Origin: Chloroflexota bacterium
GTDB lineage: Bacteria; Chloroflexota; Anaerolineae; Aggregatilineales; J027
Direction: 5' to 3'
Assembly (NCBI GenBank): GCA_016234595.1
Contig: JACRBG010000027.1
Location: 1 to 64,000, forward strand
DNA: 64,000 bases
Of the stretch, positions 8,958-18,147 are shown piece by piece. Numbering within the stretch: the first letter of the stretch is position 1; each line of letters opens with the position of its first letter. A program made the translations under genes and the position numbers. The notes below the pieces were generated by a model. The model was not told the DNA's origin, did no database searches, and saw only the letters and a list, made by a program, of their open reading frames with translations.

Positions 8958-9866
8958 ATGCCCCATATCTATTATTTCCCGGATCAGCGTGAAGTTGAAG
9001 TTGAAAAGCGTACACGTATTTTAAACGCCTCGCAAATGTACAATATTCCGCATATTCATGTTTGTGGGGGGAATGCCCGCTGTTCCACCTGCCGGATTAT
9101 GGTGATGGAAGGTTTGGAAAACTGCCTGCCGCGTAATGAACGTGAAATAGCCCTCGCCGAGCGCCTGTGTTTTGGGCAAGATATTCGGCTTGCCTGCCAG
9201 ACCGGAATCACCGGCGATGTAGTGGTGCGACGGTTAGTACTTGACCAAGAAGATATTGAAGTGGATGAGCAGCCCCATGAGGGCATGCGTTATGGGCAGG
9301 TGGGTGACGAGCGTAAAATCGCTATCCTCTTTGCCGATATTCGCAATTTCACCACCTTTGCGGAAACCTTACTGCCCTATGATGTCATTCACATCCTAAA
9401 TCGCTATTTTCATACGATGGATCACATTATCGAGCGCAACGATGGCTATGTGGATAATCATATGGGTGATGGTATCATGGCTCTATTTGGTACCGAAAAC
9501 CCCCACCGTGCCGCGTTAAAGGCGGTCAAAGCGGGTTTGGAAATGTTAGAGGCAGTCAATCAACTGCGTCCCTATATCGAAAGTCTCTATACATGGGATT
9601 TTCAAATCGGGGTGGGTATCCATTTTGGGGAGGCTGTCGTGGGGGCGTTGGGGTCAATCAACAAAAAATACACCGCGATTGGTGATGCTGTCAACTTTGC
9701 GGCGCGGGTCGAGTCGGCCAATAAAGAATCTGGCACCCATTTGTTGATCTCAGGCGATACCTATGCCGAAGTTGAGAAGTACGTCATCTGCAATCACCGC
9801 TTTGAGCTTGTCCTCAAGGGCAAACAGGGCGTGCATAGCCTCTATGAGGTGATTGGGTTGAAATAG
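8958..9866 (+). CDS. [2Fe-2S] ferredoxin domain fused to class III nucleotide cyclase
   Basis: Residues 1-95 are a plant-type 2Fe-2S ferredoxin domain with Cys at about 36, 42, 45 and 80 (CGGNARCSTC and LACQTG). Residues ~119-300 are a class III adenylate/guanylate cyclase domain: metal-binding Asp at ~127 (FADIRNFT) and ~171 (MGDGIMALFG), and the catalytic Asn/Arg in DAVNFAARVE. The position two residues before the second motif that is usually Lys in adenylate cyclases is Asn here (VDNHMGD), so the base preference is uncertain. The fusion suggests cAMP or cGMP production gated by redox state or iron-sulphur status. It is convergent with the Clp gene, with an 8-base gap. Confidence 0.9.
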   Translation: MPHIYYFPDQREVEVEKRTRILNASQMYNIPHIHVCGGNARCSTCRIMVMEGLENCLPRNEREIALAERLCFGQDIRLACQTGITGDVVVRRLVLDQEDIEVDEQPHEGMRYGQVGDERKIAILFADIRNFTTFAETLLPYDVIHILNRYFHTMDHIIERNDGYVDNHMGDGIMALFGTENPHRAALKAVKAGLEMLEAVNQLRPYIESLYTWDFQIGVGIHFGEAVVGALGSINKKYTAIGDAVNFAARVESANKESGTHLLISGDTYAEVEKYVICNHRFELVLKGKQGVHSLYEVIGLK

Positions 9867-9874
9867 GGTTGTCC

Positions 9875-12094
9875 CTATTTCACCGCAAATTTCAATCCGT
9901 CCCGTTTGGCGTCTATGACAATAGTCGCGTCGGGGGGTAGGGTATCCCCTAAGAGGAAATCCGCCAGTGTTTCACGCACATAGCGTTGGATGATGCGACG
10001 TAGCGGACGTGCTCCCAATTCCGGGTTATCATTTTGATCCAGCATCCACGCAATCGCTTTTTCGGTAAATTGCAGCTTCAACCCACGCTCACGGGCGATT
10101 CGCATTTCCTGTGCCAGCAAAAGCTCCATAATCTCACGCAGATGTTCGTCATCCAAGGGGTGGAAAATGATAATGTCGTCAAGCCGATTCAAAAATTCTG
10201 GTCGGAAATGACTCCGTACATCCTCCATGACAGTCTCGCGCACATGCTCGTCAATCAGTGAGGTCTGTAAATTATGGGCGCCGAGATTGCTGGTTAGGAT
10301 AACTACGCTCTCACTGAAATTGGCTGTTTTACCTTGCGCATCGGTCAGGCGGCCTTCTTCCAACACTTGTAGCATAATGTCGAGAATGCGGGTGTGGGCT
10401 TTTTCGACCTCGTCAAACAATACCACGATGTAGGGTTGTTCGCGCACACGGTCCGTGAGTTGACCACCGCCTTCATAACCGACATAACCGGGAGGCGCTC
10501 CGACCAAGCGGCTGACGGTGTTTTCCTCCATATATTCCGACATATCAATTTGCAGCATAGCGTCTTCGCTGCCAAACAAAAATTCGGCGAGTGCTCGGGC
10601 TAACTCAGTTTTGCCAACGCCGCTTGGCCCCAAAAACAAAAATGATCCAATGGGACGTTTGGCATCACGCAGGCCAACCCGGGCCGTCTTAACTGCTCGA
10701 CTGACCGCCAACACGGCATCATTTTGGCCGACGATACGTTCATGCAAATGTTCGACCATGCGGGCATATTTGGTGCGCTCGTCGGCATCCAATTTGCTGA
10801 CCGGAATCCCTGTCATTTGCGCGGCAGCAAGGGTCACATCTTCCGCATCCAGTATGTTGTCCTGAAGCTGAGGCTTGAAAGCGAGGTGCTGTTGATTGTT
10901 CATGCTCACCAACGCGGCGGCGCGGTGCAATAGATGTTCGGCACTGCGGGGCAGGGGCATATTGCCAATATAACGTTTGGCTAAATCAACCGCCGTGTGC
11001 AGGGCGCTCTCATTCACCTCAATAGCATAGTCGCCTGCCAGATGGGGCCGCATGACTTGTAAAATTTCGAGTGTTTCTTCGCGGGTTGGTTCGGGCACAC
11101 GTAGCACTTGGGCATGTTCGCTAATCGCGCTGACCTTGTTGACACGGCCTTCCCACTCCGCTTGGGTGGTGGTGCAAATGATGATGGGGTCATAACCCAA
11201 AAAGGCCTTTTGCAGATTTTGACCTGCTTTAGGGAATTCGGCCTTGGCTGGCCCCCCAAAAAAACGATGGATATGCGGCACAAACAAAATCCCACCTTGT
11301 GCCCGCATCACGCCGCTTTGCATGGCCTCAACGGAGTTATCGAGATAGGCCTTCTCATCAATCTGAACGAATTTTTCTAAGCCAACAGGCCCTTTGCCCT
11401 CAGTGATGAGTAGAGCCAATGAATAGGCCAATGTGCGTTTGCCTACCCCATCCGGCCCGACCAGTACAATATGTTTATGGACGGATTGCGACAGGATGTT
11501 AATCATGTCACGCAATAGGTCTTCGCGGAAATGCACCGCCCGTAGATTGCCGACTCTAGCCTCTGCCACAACATCAATCGAAGTACCCCCAGAAGTGTTG
11601 TCGCGGCGGCGCTTACTGGCAGGCTGCCCTCCCAATAAATCCAGCACCGGCCCTTCGGTAATGCCGTTCTGTTGCAACAGTGCCCCTGTCCCCAAGCGCC
11701 TGTCGGTGAGACTGGCAAGCAAGTGGTCACTATCAATATAGACTTCACCAATGGACTGCGCGATGCTGAGGGCCTCATCTAAGGCGACCAACATTTGTTT
11801 GCTTAGGGGGAATTTTTGACCGGAGGTCATCAAAAAATCGAGGTCACCATTAGGATCGTTGCGGGCTTCCATCGCGTTACGGGTCTGACGCTCCAATTTT
11901 TCAAGGTCAGTCCCACGTTTTTCAATGAATACATCAATCAACCGCCGGGCCGAAATTTCGGGATGCTGGAGTAATACAAACAGCATCAGTTCGGGATAGA
12001 CATTGCGTTTCATATAGCGGCGGGCCAATTCCACCGCTTCGTTCATGATAACCGTCAAATCAGCAGAAATCAGATTTGGATTGAGTGACCCCAT
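9875..12094 (-). CDS. Clp/Hsp100-type double AAA+ ATPase with degenerate D1
   Basis: An N-terminal Clp repeat domain (~1-150), D1 with Walker A GPDGVGKRT (~213-221), and D2 with Walker A GPSGVGKTE (~488-496), Walker B VVLFDEVEKA and FRPEFLNRLD. In D1 the Walker B region reads GGILFVPHIHRF, lacking the Asp-Glu pair, so D1 probably binds but does not hydrolyse ATP. There is no ClpB-type middle coiled coil, and the region between TSNLG and FRPEFLNR lacks an IGF/LGF ClpP-docking tripeptide. It is therefore neither a canonical ClpB nor an obvious ClpP partner. Several in-frame starts exist (GTG 12115, ATG 12109, 12106, 12094); the last is chosen because GGGA lies 8 bases upstream. Confidence 0.88.
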   Translation of the reverse strand: MGSLNPNLISADLTVIMNEAVELARRYMKRNVYPELMLFVLLQHPEISARRLIDVFIEKRGTDLEKLERQTRNAMEARNDPNGDLDFLMTSGQKFPLSKQMLVALDEALSIAQSIGEVYIDSDHLLASLTDRRLGTGALLQQNGITEGPVLDLLGGQPASKRRRDNTSGGTSIDVVAEARVGNLRAVHFREDLLRDMINILSQSVHKHIVLVGPDGVGKRTLAYSLALLITEGKGPVGLEKFVQIDEKAYLDNSVEAMQSGVMRAQGGILFVPHIHRFFGGPAKAEFPKAGQNLQKAFLGYDPIIICTTTQAEWEGRVNKVSAISEHAQVLRVPEPTREETLEILQVMRPHLAGDYAIEVNESALHTAVDLAKRYIGNMPLPRSAEHLLHRAAALVSMNNQQHLAFKPQLQDNILDAEDVTLAAAQMTGIPVSKLDADERTKYARMVEHLHERIVGQNDAVLAVSRAVKTARVGLRDAKRPIGSFLFLGPSGVGKTELARALAEFLFGSEDAMLQIDMSEYMEENTVSRLVGAPPGYVGYEGGGQLTDRVREQPYIVVLFDEVEKAHTRILDIMLQVLEEGRLTDAQGKTANFSESVVILTSNLGAHNLQTSLIDEHVRETVMEDVRSHFRPEFLNRLDDIIIFHPLDDEHLREIMELLLAQEMRIARERGLKLQFTEKAIAWMLDQNDNPELGARPLRRIIQRYVRETLADFLLGDTLPPDATIVIDAKRDGLKFAVK

Positions 12095-12196
12095 GCGGCA
12101 TCCCATCATATACACGTGAATCGGAGTACACTGGTAATGATAATGGGCATGTGGGGAAACTGCTATAGTCCAATATTGAAAAAGGAAACATAGATT

Positions 12197-12553
12197 ATGA
12201 CTTCAAGAATAGAACACCAAAAAATGCTTGCCGACAAGGAAAAGTCAATTATAGAAAACTTTGACCCTGATAATGTATTACCTCTATCCGAATATGGGTT
12301 TTCAAACTGGAAAGACTTTTACAGCTTTCTTCATATGGAAATCAAAACACAAATTGTTCCTGCAAGGGGGTATGTTGAATTGATGTTGCAATTAAAGCCT
12401 GAAGTTGAAAATATTGTTTTATCAGATAAAGACGGCTTTTTATTCACGATGGGTGATGTCACGGATGTTTTATTGACTAACATTCGCATTGCTGAGCACT
12501 TACTTATGTTCGGACAAGCCATGTACCGTGAATTCTACAAGAGAGAACTGTAA
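12197..12553 (+). CDS. small A+T-rich hypothetical protein with HisKA-like helix
   Basis: A 118-residue soluble protein with more A+T than its neighbours. It has no recognised family. The stretch MEIKTQIVPARGYVELML (residues ~48-65) aligns by eye with the dimerisation helix of histidine kinases (H-E-L-R-T-P-L-N-x-I-x-G-Y-x-E-L), with Met where the phospho-acceptor His should be, and is followed by a second helix (LLTNIRIAEHLLMF). There is no ATPase domain. GGAAA precedes the ATG. It could be a phosphotransfer-dead four-helix-bundle dimeriser; the resemblance may be coincidental. Confidence 0.65.
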   Translation: MTSRIEHQKMLADKEKSIIENFDPDNVLPLSEYGFSNWKDFYSFLHMEIKTQIVPARGYVELMLQLKPEVENIVLSDKDGFLFTMGDVTDVLLTNIRIAEHLLMFGQAMYREFYKREL

Positions 12554-12625
12554 AAATTATTTTTAGAACAAGTATTCTATGGTATACTATCTACACCGAT
12601 ACCCAATTGGAAAGGATAGCTCTCC

Positions 12626-13201
12626 ATGCCCTCCGCGATTGCCGAAATCCCCGGCCTAACCTATAGCCCCGATTACCTGAATTCTGATGAACAAGCCCAA
12701 TTGTTAACCCTGATTGACCAACAAACGTGGCTGACCGACCTGAAACGGCGGGTTCAACATTATGGCTATCGCTATGATTACAAAACACGCAAAGTGGACG
12801 AGAATTTTTATCTGGGGCCGCTGCCGGAATGGTTAACCCCACTTGCCAAGCGCCTCCATACCGATGGCTATATTGCTGATGCACCCGACCAAGCCATCAT
12901 CAATGAATATGAAGCAGGGCAGGGCATTGCGCGGCATGTGGATTGCATCCCGTGTTTTGGCGACACGATTATTTCGCTCAGTTTGGGGTCGGCATGCGTG
13001 ATGGTCTACACTGAAATCGCCACCCAGCATGAAGTTCCCATTTTATTGACACCGGGGAGTCTGGTTGTCATGCAAGGTAAATCGCGTTATGACTGGATGC
13101 ACGCGATTCCAGCGCGTAAAAGCGATGTGTTGCATGGGCAGGTGATTAAACGAGGGCGGCGCGTGTCGGTAACGTTCCGCAAAGTTATTCTCCAACATTA
13201 G
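12626..13201 (+). CDS. AlkB-like 2-oxoglutarate/Fe(II) dioxygenase
   Basis: It has the double-stranded beta-helix signature of AlkB homologues: HVD (His104, Asp106), distal His in WMHAIP (~159), and RRVSVTFR (Arg ~179 and ~185) for 2-oxoglutarate. The upstream YDY and INEYEAGQGI match the nucleotide-lid region. Family members oxidatively demethylate alkylated bases in DNA/RNA or modify tRNA wobble bases (ALKBH8-like); the short single-domain form cannot distinguish these. AGGAT precedes the ATG. The 3-prime end overlaps the convergent GNAT gene by 17 bases. Confidence 0.88.
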   Translation: MPSAIAEIPGLTYSPDYLNSDEQAQLLTLIDQQTWLTDLKRRVQHYGYRYDYKTRKVDENFYLGPLPEWLTPLAKRLHTDGYIADAPDQAIINEYEAGQGIARHVDCIPCFGDTIISLSLGSACVMVYTEIATQHEVPILLTPGSLVVMQGKSRYDWMHAIPARKSDVLHGQVIKRGRRVSVTFRKVILQH

Positions 13202-14069
13202 GTCGCTTGCGATAGGCGGTTAGGGTTAATAGGTGTTCATAGCCAATATTGAGATATAGCGCAATCGCCGCTCGATTCGAGCTACTGACGGTTAAATTGA
13301 CCTGTGCAACATCCTCATACGACAATAACCAGCGAGTGGCTGCAACGATGAGTCGTTTGCCGATCCCTTGACGCCGCGCCTTTTCAGCGACACCGAGAAA
13401 ATCAATATACCCTTGCCCATCTGTGTCAATTCGGGCGTAAACGTAACCCAGTAGGGCCTCATTTTGGGTCACGACAAACACCCAATTTTGCCCCACCAAT
13501 TTTTCGAGGATTTGTTGACCCGTGTAATAGGCGTGAGGGAAGGTTTTTTCATGCAGGGCGATGAAGGCATCATAATAACGGGCCTCGATCAAATCCGCGC
13601 CCAGTGAAGGTAGGGTATGCAATTGGTCACGCTGGAAGCGAAAAATGACCGAGTGCCCCTCCATCTTGCGAAAATAATGCCGCCGAGCAAAAGCGCCTAA
13701 TTTGACATTGACCACGTCACCCCAAAGCTCTTCTTCTAAGCCTGTAGGCAATACCCCCGATTCTTTAGCCCCATCATAGAGCTTATCGGCGATGATGTGC
13801 CATGCCACATGGTCAATACAAGGGCCATGCAGCCATGCACGATTTGTTTCCATATCCCACTCGACTGCCAAACATCCAACTATTTCGTCGTGGTGTATTG
13901 CAATGACAATGGAATTTTCCCAACCGTGCGTGAATTCGAGTAGATATTGGCGGATATCGTCCGCCTCCATGCCAAAATAGCCGATGTGGTGTTCTTCATC
14001 GGGTTGCAGGCGGGCAATCAAATCAACGACCACCTCTAATTCATTCAAGGCGATTTTGCGGATGTGCAT
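13185..14069 (-). CDS. tandem GNAT-domain acetyltransferase
   Basis: Two GNAT folds in one chain: a divergent N-terminal half (~1-140) without a clear acetyl-CoA loop, and a C-terminal half (~150-294) with the pyrophosphate-binding motif RRQGIGKRL and the SSNRAAIALYLNIGYE helix typical of active N-acetyltransferases. The layout recalls mycothiol-synthase-like double GNATs, but the substrate is unknown. The ATG at 14069 starts two bases after the stop of the upstream glycosidase gene, indicating translational coupling. The longer frame back to 14147 would overlap that gene and is rejected. Confidence 0.85.
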   Translation of the reverse strand: MHIRKIALNELEVVVDLIARLQPDEEHHIGYFGMEADDIRQYLLEFTHGWENSIVIAIHHDEIVGCLAVEWDMETNRAWLHGPCIDHVAWHIIADKLYDGAKESGVLPTGLEEELWGDVVNVKLGAFARRHYFRKMEGHSVIFRFQRDQLHTLPSLGADLIEARYYDAFIALHEKTFPHAYYTGQQILEKLVGQNWVFVVTQNEALLGYVYARIDTDGQGYIDFLGVAEKARRQGIGKRLIVAATRWLLSYEDVAQVNLTVSSSNRAAIALYLNIGYEHLLTLTAYRKRPNVGE

Positions 14070-14071
14070 GG

Positions 14072-15418
14072 TTACTCGGTTGGCACAAATAAATCGAACA
14101 TCGGATAGGTATTCAAGATTTTCCCATCGGTATCCAATTCTAGCCAATTAGTATGCCCCCATTCAGCGGGATAGCCATCCAGTGCAAAGGCCGTGACACC
14201 CATGACACGCGGGTCATCCTGCCAAGCAGTCCACCCCGTTTCAGGATACTCAGGGTAACGTCCATTGTTGCCATTAAGAGCCAAATCAAAGTAAATAGCG
14301 ACGGCTGCGGCGTCGGGTAAATTTGCGCCCGTATCGGTAGCATTGGGGTCACTGGTTTCAGCATGTCGCCAGCCTGTTTCGGTAATCATGACGGGCAGTG
14401 GTGGCACGCCATAAGTGCTCAATTTCCACAATTCCCATTCATAGCCGTTGACGCCGCGATTAAAAATGTCGTTGGGCGGGTCTTGATGATTAGGGTTGAT
14501 GGGACTTGTGACTGAATCCTCTTGGATGACATCAATCTGATAGGCCTGCTCCCATGGCGGCTGCGAAAATGGGCCGAGGGGATAGCTGTGGCTGGCCCAG
14601 GCATCAATCCGCTGAAACACATCGGGATAGGCTGCCACCATTTGGTCGAGAAAGGTTTCCTCGTCCATGAACTCCCCGTACTGGATCAAGGAACGGCGTC
14701 TGGTTGTCGGGGCATAGGGGTCAAAGCCTGCATTCATGACCACCACGTATTCATCTTGCGTGTGCAGGGCGTCGGCGACATCAATCAAAAAGCGTGCATA
14801 GCCAGCCGGGTCAGGGAGACCGCCACCCCATTCCGCGCCATGATTGGGTTCGTTCCCCACGATTATAAAATGCTGATCGGTCGGCCACTCTAATTTTGCC
14901 ACAAAATCAGCATATTTTTGGGCCGTGCTGCGATACGTCCCATCTTTGTCGAGTTGCGGGGCGGCCCATCCTAGAAACTCCGTTCGCTCAGAGGAAGTAA
15001 AATTTCCTGTGGTTGCAAGCCGCAAAATCGGCATGAGGTGCAATTCCGTACAGATGTCCATGAATTGTTGCCAGCGCCCCACATTCAAATCATCTAACCG
15101 CACCAGTTCGGTAACATAACCCCATTCGCCAACGACCTGTCGCGTCGCTTCGAGATGTTCGCGCCAGACACTTTCCGGCCATTGATTGCGTCCATCATCC
15201 AATAACAGATGCACACCCATTTTGTTTGGGGAGGTCGGTGAAAAAGGCGGACGTGGGGTTGCTGGACTGACTTCTGAAGATAACTTTGCAGGCGGTGAGG
15301 GGGCGACACAACAACCGGGATCATATATGACCAATATATAGAAGGCAGTGAGACCTAGTAACACCAAGAGGAGGGCGAACAAAATGAAGATTGTTTTTCG
15401 GGATGGGCGGTGTAGCAT
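14072..15418 (-). CDS. membrane-anchored GH-A-fold glycosidase-like protein
   Basis: A single N-terminal transmembrane helix (about residues 10-32) and a Pro/Ser linker lead to a TIM-barrel-like domain with the clan GH-A landmarks: GNEPNHG (acid/base Glu region) and MITETGWRH (nucleophile Glu region), with AWASHSYPLG between them. It is probably displayed outside the cell and acts on polysaccharide; the family is unresolved (GH5/GH39-like). The ATG at 15418 is chosen over 15433 because GAGGGA lies 7 bases upstream. It is translationally coupled to the following GNAT gene. Confidence 0.8.
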   Translation of the reverse strand: MLHRPSRKTIFILFALLLVLLGLTAFYILVIYDPGCCVAPSPPAKLSSEVSPATPRPPFSPTSPNKMGVHLLLDDGRNQWPESVWREHLEATRQVVGEWGYVTELVRLDDLNVGRWQQFMDICTELHLMPILRLATTGNFTSSERTEFLGWAAPQLDKDGTYRSTAQKYADFVAKLEWPTDQHFIIVGNEPNHGAEWGGGLPDPAGYARFLIDVADALHTQDEYVVVMNAGFDPYAPTTRRRSLIQYGEFMDEETFLDQMVAAYPDVFQRIDAWASHSYPLGPFSQPPWEQAYQIDVIQEDSVTSPINPNHQDPPNDIFNRGVNGYEWELWKLSTYGVPPLPVMITETGWRHAETSDPNATDTGANLPDAAAVAIYFDLALNGNNGRYPEYPETGWTAWQDDPRVMGVTAFALDGYPAEWGHTNWLELDTDGKILNTYPMFDLFVPTE

Positions 15419-15510
15419 AGCGAAGTCCCTCATCTAAAGCTACCGAGAGAACCTGATGGTCAAACACCATTGGATTCTCTCATAAAACGGAACTACACCA
15501 CAAAATGTTC

Positions 15511-17964
15511 CTATTGATACCGCAGGATGTCGGAGACAGTTTTACGGGCTGCGGCTATCGAAGGCCATAAGCTGGCAATCGTGGCAATGACCATCGTCCC
15601 GACAAAGCCGATGACCAGCGTTAGAAAGGGATAGCCTGTGACAAAAGCGTCCCCAAAATTAAAGGCATCCGCCAAGACTCCATTCAACCAATAACTAATT
15701 GGGATGCCAATCAACCACGCTACCAAGCCCACAATTAGCCCCTCCACTAAAAATTGCAGGGCTACTGCAAAGGAAGTTGCCCCAATAGAACGCATCACCC
15801 CGATTTCTTTTTGGCGCTCGAACACGCTCATGGAAAGGGTCGAAAGCAAGCCTATGGCCCCCACAGCGGCAATCAACGCGGCGGCTGTATTCAAAATTCC
15901 GCCAGCCGTAGCGACGACCTGACTGGTATATTCGGCGCTCTGTACCCAATTGGTATAGGTGGCTGTGATGCCCTGTTTCAGCAAAACCTCGTTGATTTCA
16001 TCAATCTTATCGTCGGTCTGTTTGACGCTGGGGTCAGAAGCCGCCATGATGATGTGATAGGAATTGGGGCGTGGGTTGCCGTCTGCATCTACCAGACCGC
16101 CCAATTTGGCAAGGGTGTCCCAGCGAAACCACACCGTATCAAAGGGGTAAATAGCGACCCCAATAATTTCCATGTCGGCGCTGGTGGCCCCAATTTTGAC
16201 ATGGATAGTATCGCCTGTATCCTTACCTGTTTGATTGGCGATACCCGTCGTAATCACAATGCCCTCACGATTGGGGTCGTTTTCCCAACCTGTGCCAGAG
16301 CGAAAATTGAAATTCAGAATCTCACGGTTATTGGGGTTGTTACCAAGAGCATAGAGCAGCGGTGGGGCACCCCCAACCTGTTTGGGTTTAAAACCCTCAA
16401 TTTCAATCGCCATGACTGCTCCCGGCTCAATGGCCTTGATACCATCCACATTGTCGCGCACCAGTGCTTCAATTTTGGCTCGATCCTGCACGGGAGTGGG
16501 GTTAAAGGTGATTTGATTGCCAAATGTGCCGTAAATCGCATTCACCGTGTCGGTGAGTTGGGACAACATAGCATAGACCCCCATAAACGCACCTGCCGCC
16601 AAACCGAGAGTAATCATAGTGAGCGCTAGGCGTGCTTTCTTCTGCACGACGTTGCGCAGGGCTTGACGGATGCTGATGGGTAGGGGGAGCCTATCGAGCA
16701 ATTCGGCAAACCGCCCTTCGCCATAATTTACCTGAATGCCGAGGTCGGTCATGGCTTGTAGGATGGTGACACGAATGCCCATTGCAACAGGCAGCAGCGA
16801 GGCGAGGACAGGTACAAGTAGGCCTAATAAAATCCCCAGAATAATGGCCGGGACGGAGGTCTGAAAATCTTCAATGAAGACATTAAATTGTAGGCCGATG
16901 GCTTTGGCGGCTTGAAACCCTGCTGGAATGCCTAACAAAACGCCGGGAATCACCCCGATAATTCCATAAATTAAAGAAATACCCGTATAAATAGCAAAAT
17001 TATCTTTGGGCATAGCACCGAGGGACTTCATTACCCCAATCTGGCGGCGTTGTTCGACGACAATCGAATTGATGACGTTAAAGACTAGGAATCCCGAAAC
17101 TATCAGGGCGACCACTGCTAGGATTGCCATAATGTCGGCGAGGCTGCGGGTTTGTTCGATGAAGGTGTTCTTGGCTGGGTCTTCCACAAGGGCATTGGTG
17201 GGGCGATAGCTCGTATCAGCGGCGATAGCGGCTTTCAGATCAGATTCGCCATCCAGCGCGGCTTGGTAATTGGTGTAGCGCACTTGGAACATATTGAAGC
17301 CCTTGAACCCGCCGATATATTGGGCATCTTCATAGGCAGGGAACAAGATCACCTCACCACGTACCACTTCGGGCGCACCGGGGGCGACGGGATATTGATA
17401 GGGTTGGTAGACCGTGCCGACAATCGTCCATGTTTCTTCTTTAATTTCTCCGCTACTCCCTGCCCCGCTGAGAATGCGAATCACGATCGTATCGCCAATA
17501 TCCACCTTATTTTCGGTAGCGAAACGGCGCTCGACCGCGATTTCATTGTGACCTGCAACTGGATACCGTCCTTTAACGAGGGTGGGGGGTTCCAAAGTCA
17601 GTTGGTCAATCGGCGCGGTGTAGCTGTACATACGGGCGTCTTTGAAACGGACATCGCCAGCCATTTTCCAATATATCGGATAGAGGGCGAACCCTTGCAC
17701 GGCAGTGACATTGGGTAAGTTACGCACGACGGCCAAATCCGCCTCATTATCGGGGGCATCGGTGGAAGCGCGGATGACATAGGCATGGGTCATCGAAAGC
17801 TTGTTGGCTTGGATGGTTTTTTCGAGCCGATCCACCATGATGTCCCCCATTGAAAACAGGGCGACAACCCCCAACACGCCGATAAAGATGCTGGCTGAAA
17901 CAAGGGCAGTCCGGGCTTTGCGTGTCCAAATATCGCGGAGAATTTTACGCCGATGCGTTTGCAT
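15511..17964 (-). CDS. FtsX/MacB-type ABC transporter permease (paralogue A)
   Basis: An 817-residue protein with two FtsX-like units: N-terminal helix (~20-42), large extracytoplasmic MacB-PCD-like domain, three helices (~270-400), then a helix (~440-460), a second extracytoplasmic domain and three C-terminal helices with the family motif FERQKEIGVMRSIGAT. GGAGGGA precedes the ATG. No ATPase gene is adjacent, so it must pair with an ABC subunit encoded elsewhere. It is a close paralogue of the gene at 20981-23428. Such permeases move lipoproteins, peptides or transmit mechanical signals; the substrate is unknown. Confidence 0.88.
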   Translation of the reverse strand: MQTHRRKILRDIWTRKARTALVSASIFIGVLGVVALFSMGDIMVDRLEKTIQANKLSMTHAYVIRASTDAPDNEADLAVVRNLPNVTAVQGFALYPIYWKMAGDVRFKDARMYSYTAPIDQLTLEPPTLVKGRYPVAGHNEIAVERRFATENKVDIGDTIVIRILSGAGSSGEIKEETWTIVGTVYQPYQYPVAPGAPEVVRGEVILFPAYEDAQYIGGFKGFNMFQVRYTNYQAALDGESDLKAAIAADTSYRPTNALVEDPAKNTFIEQTRSLADIMAILAVVALIVSGFLVFNVINSIVVEQRRQIGVMKSLGAMPKDNFAIYTGISLIYGIIGVIPGVLLGIPAGFQAAKAIGLQFNVFIEDFQTSVPAIILGILLGLLVPVLASLLPVAMGIRVTILQAMTDLGIQVNYGEGRFAELLDRLPLPISIRQALRNVVQKKARLALTMITLGLAAGAFMGVYAMLSQLTDTVNAIYGTFGNQITFNPTPVQDRAKIEALVRDNVDGIKAIEPGAVMAIEIEGFKPKQVGGAPPLLYALGNNPNNREILNFNFRSGTGWENDPNREGIVITTGIANQTGKDTGDTIHVKIGATSADMEIIGVAIYPFDTVWFRWDTLAKLGGLVDADGNPRPNSYHIIMAASDPSVKQTDDKIDEINEVLLKQGITATYTNWVQSAEYTSQVVATAGGILNTAAALIAAVGAIGLLSTLSMSVFERQKEIGVMRSIGATSFAVALQFLVEGLIVGLVAWLIGIPISYWLNGVLADAFNFGDAFVTGYPFLTLVIGFVGTMVIATIASLWPSIAAARKTVSDILRYQ

Positions 17965-18085
17965 AGTCCCTCCAAAGAGGTGCTGGATTGGTGGAGAATT
18001 TCACAACCCCGCCGATTGTAGCATGATTTTGAGGAAAGCTAGAAGTGATGGGAATAACCTGATTTCGTGCTATAACGAAGCGGTT

Positions 18086-18147
18086 TATAATTATCGGGTA
18101 TTCTTTCAGGTCAATTTGAGAATAGAATTCGGGTGGTCATATGAAAA
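18086..18147 (+). repeat. conserved promoter/leader module, copy 1
   Basis: This includes TATAAT (18086-18091), ATTCTTTCAGG and GGTCATATGAAAA, ending at the TPR gene start. It matches copy 2 before the TolB-like gene almost base for base through the same landmarks, including the first codons, although the two proteins are unrelated. Confidence 0.65.

Noticed and set aside
12555-12590. Promoter with TATACT at 12583 before the AlkB-like gene
   Set aside because: The -10 is good but no acceptable -35 at 16-18 bases was found; too weak to list.
14072-14147. Longer N-terminus for the tandem GNAT protein
   Set aside because: It would run backwards through the end of the upstream glycosidase gene and is not family-like; the ATG two bases after that stop is a better start.
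15754-16629. 291-residue open frame on the plus strand inside ftsX paralogue A
   Set aside because: It is the antisense shadow of a well-supported permease gene, with no ribosome site and no family-like features; similar shadows occur against most long genes here.
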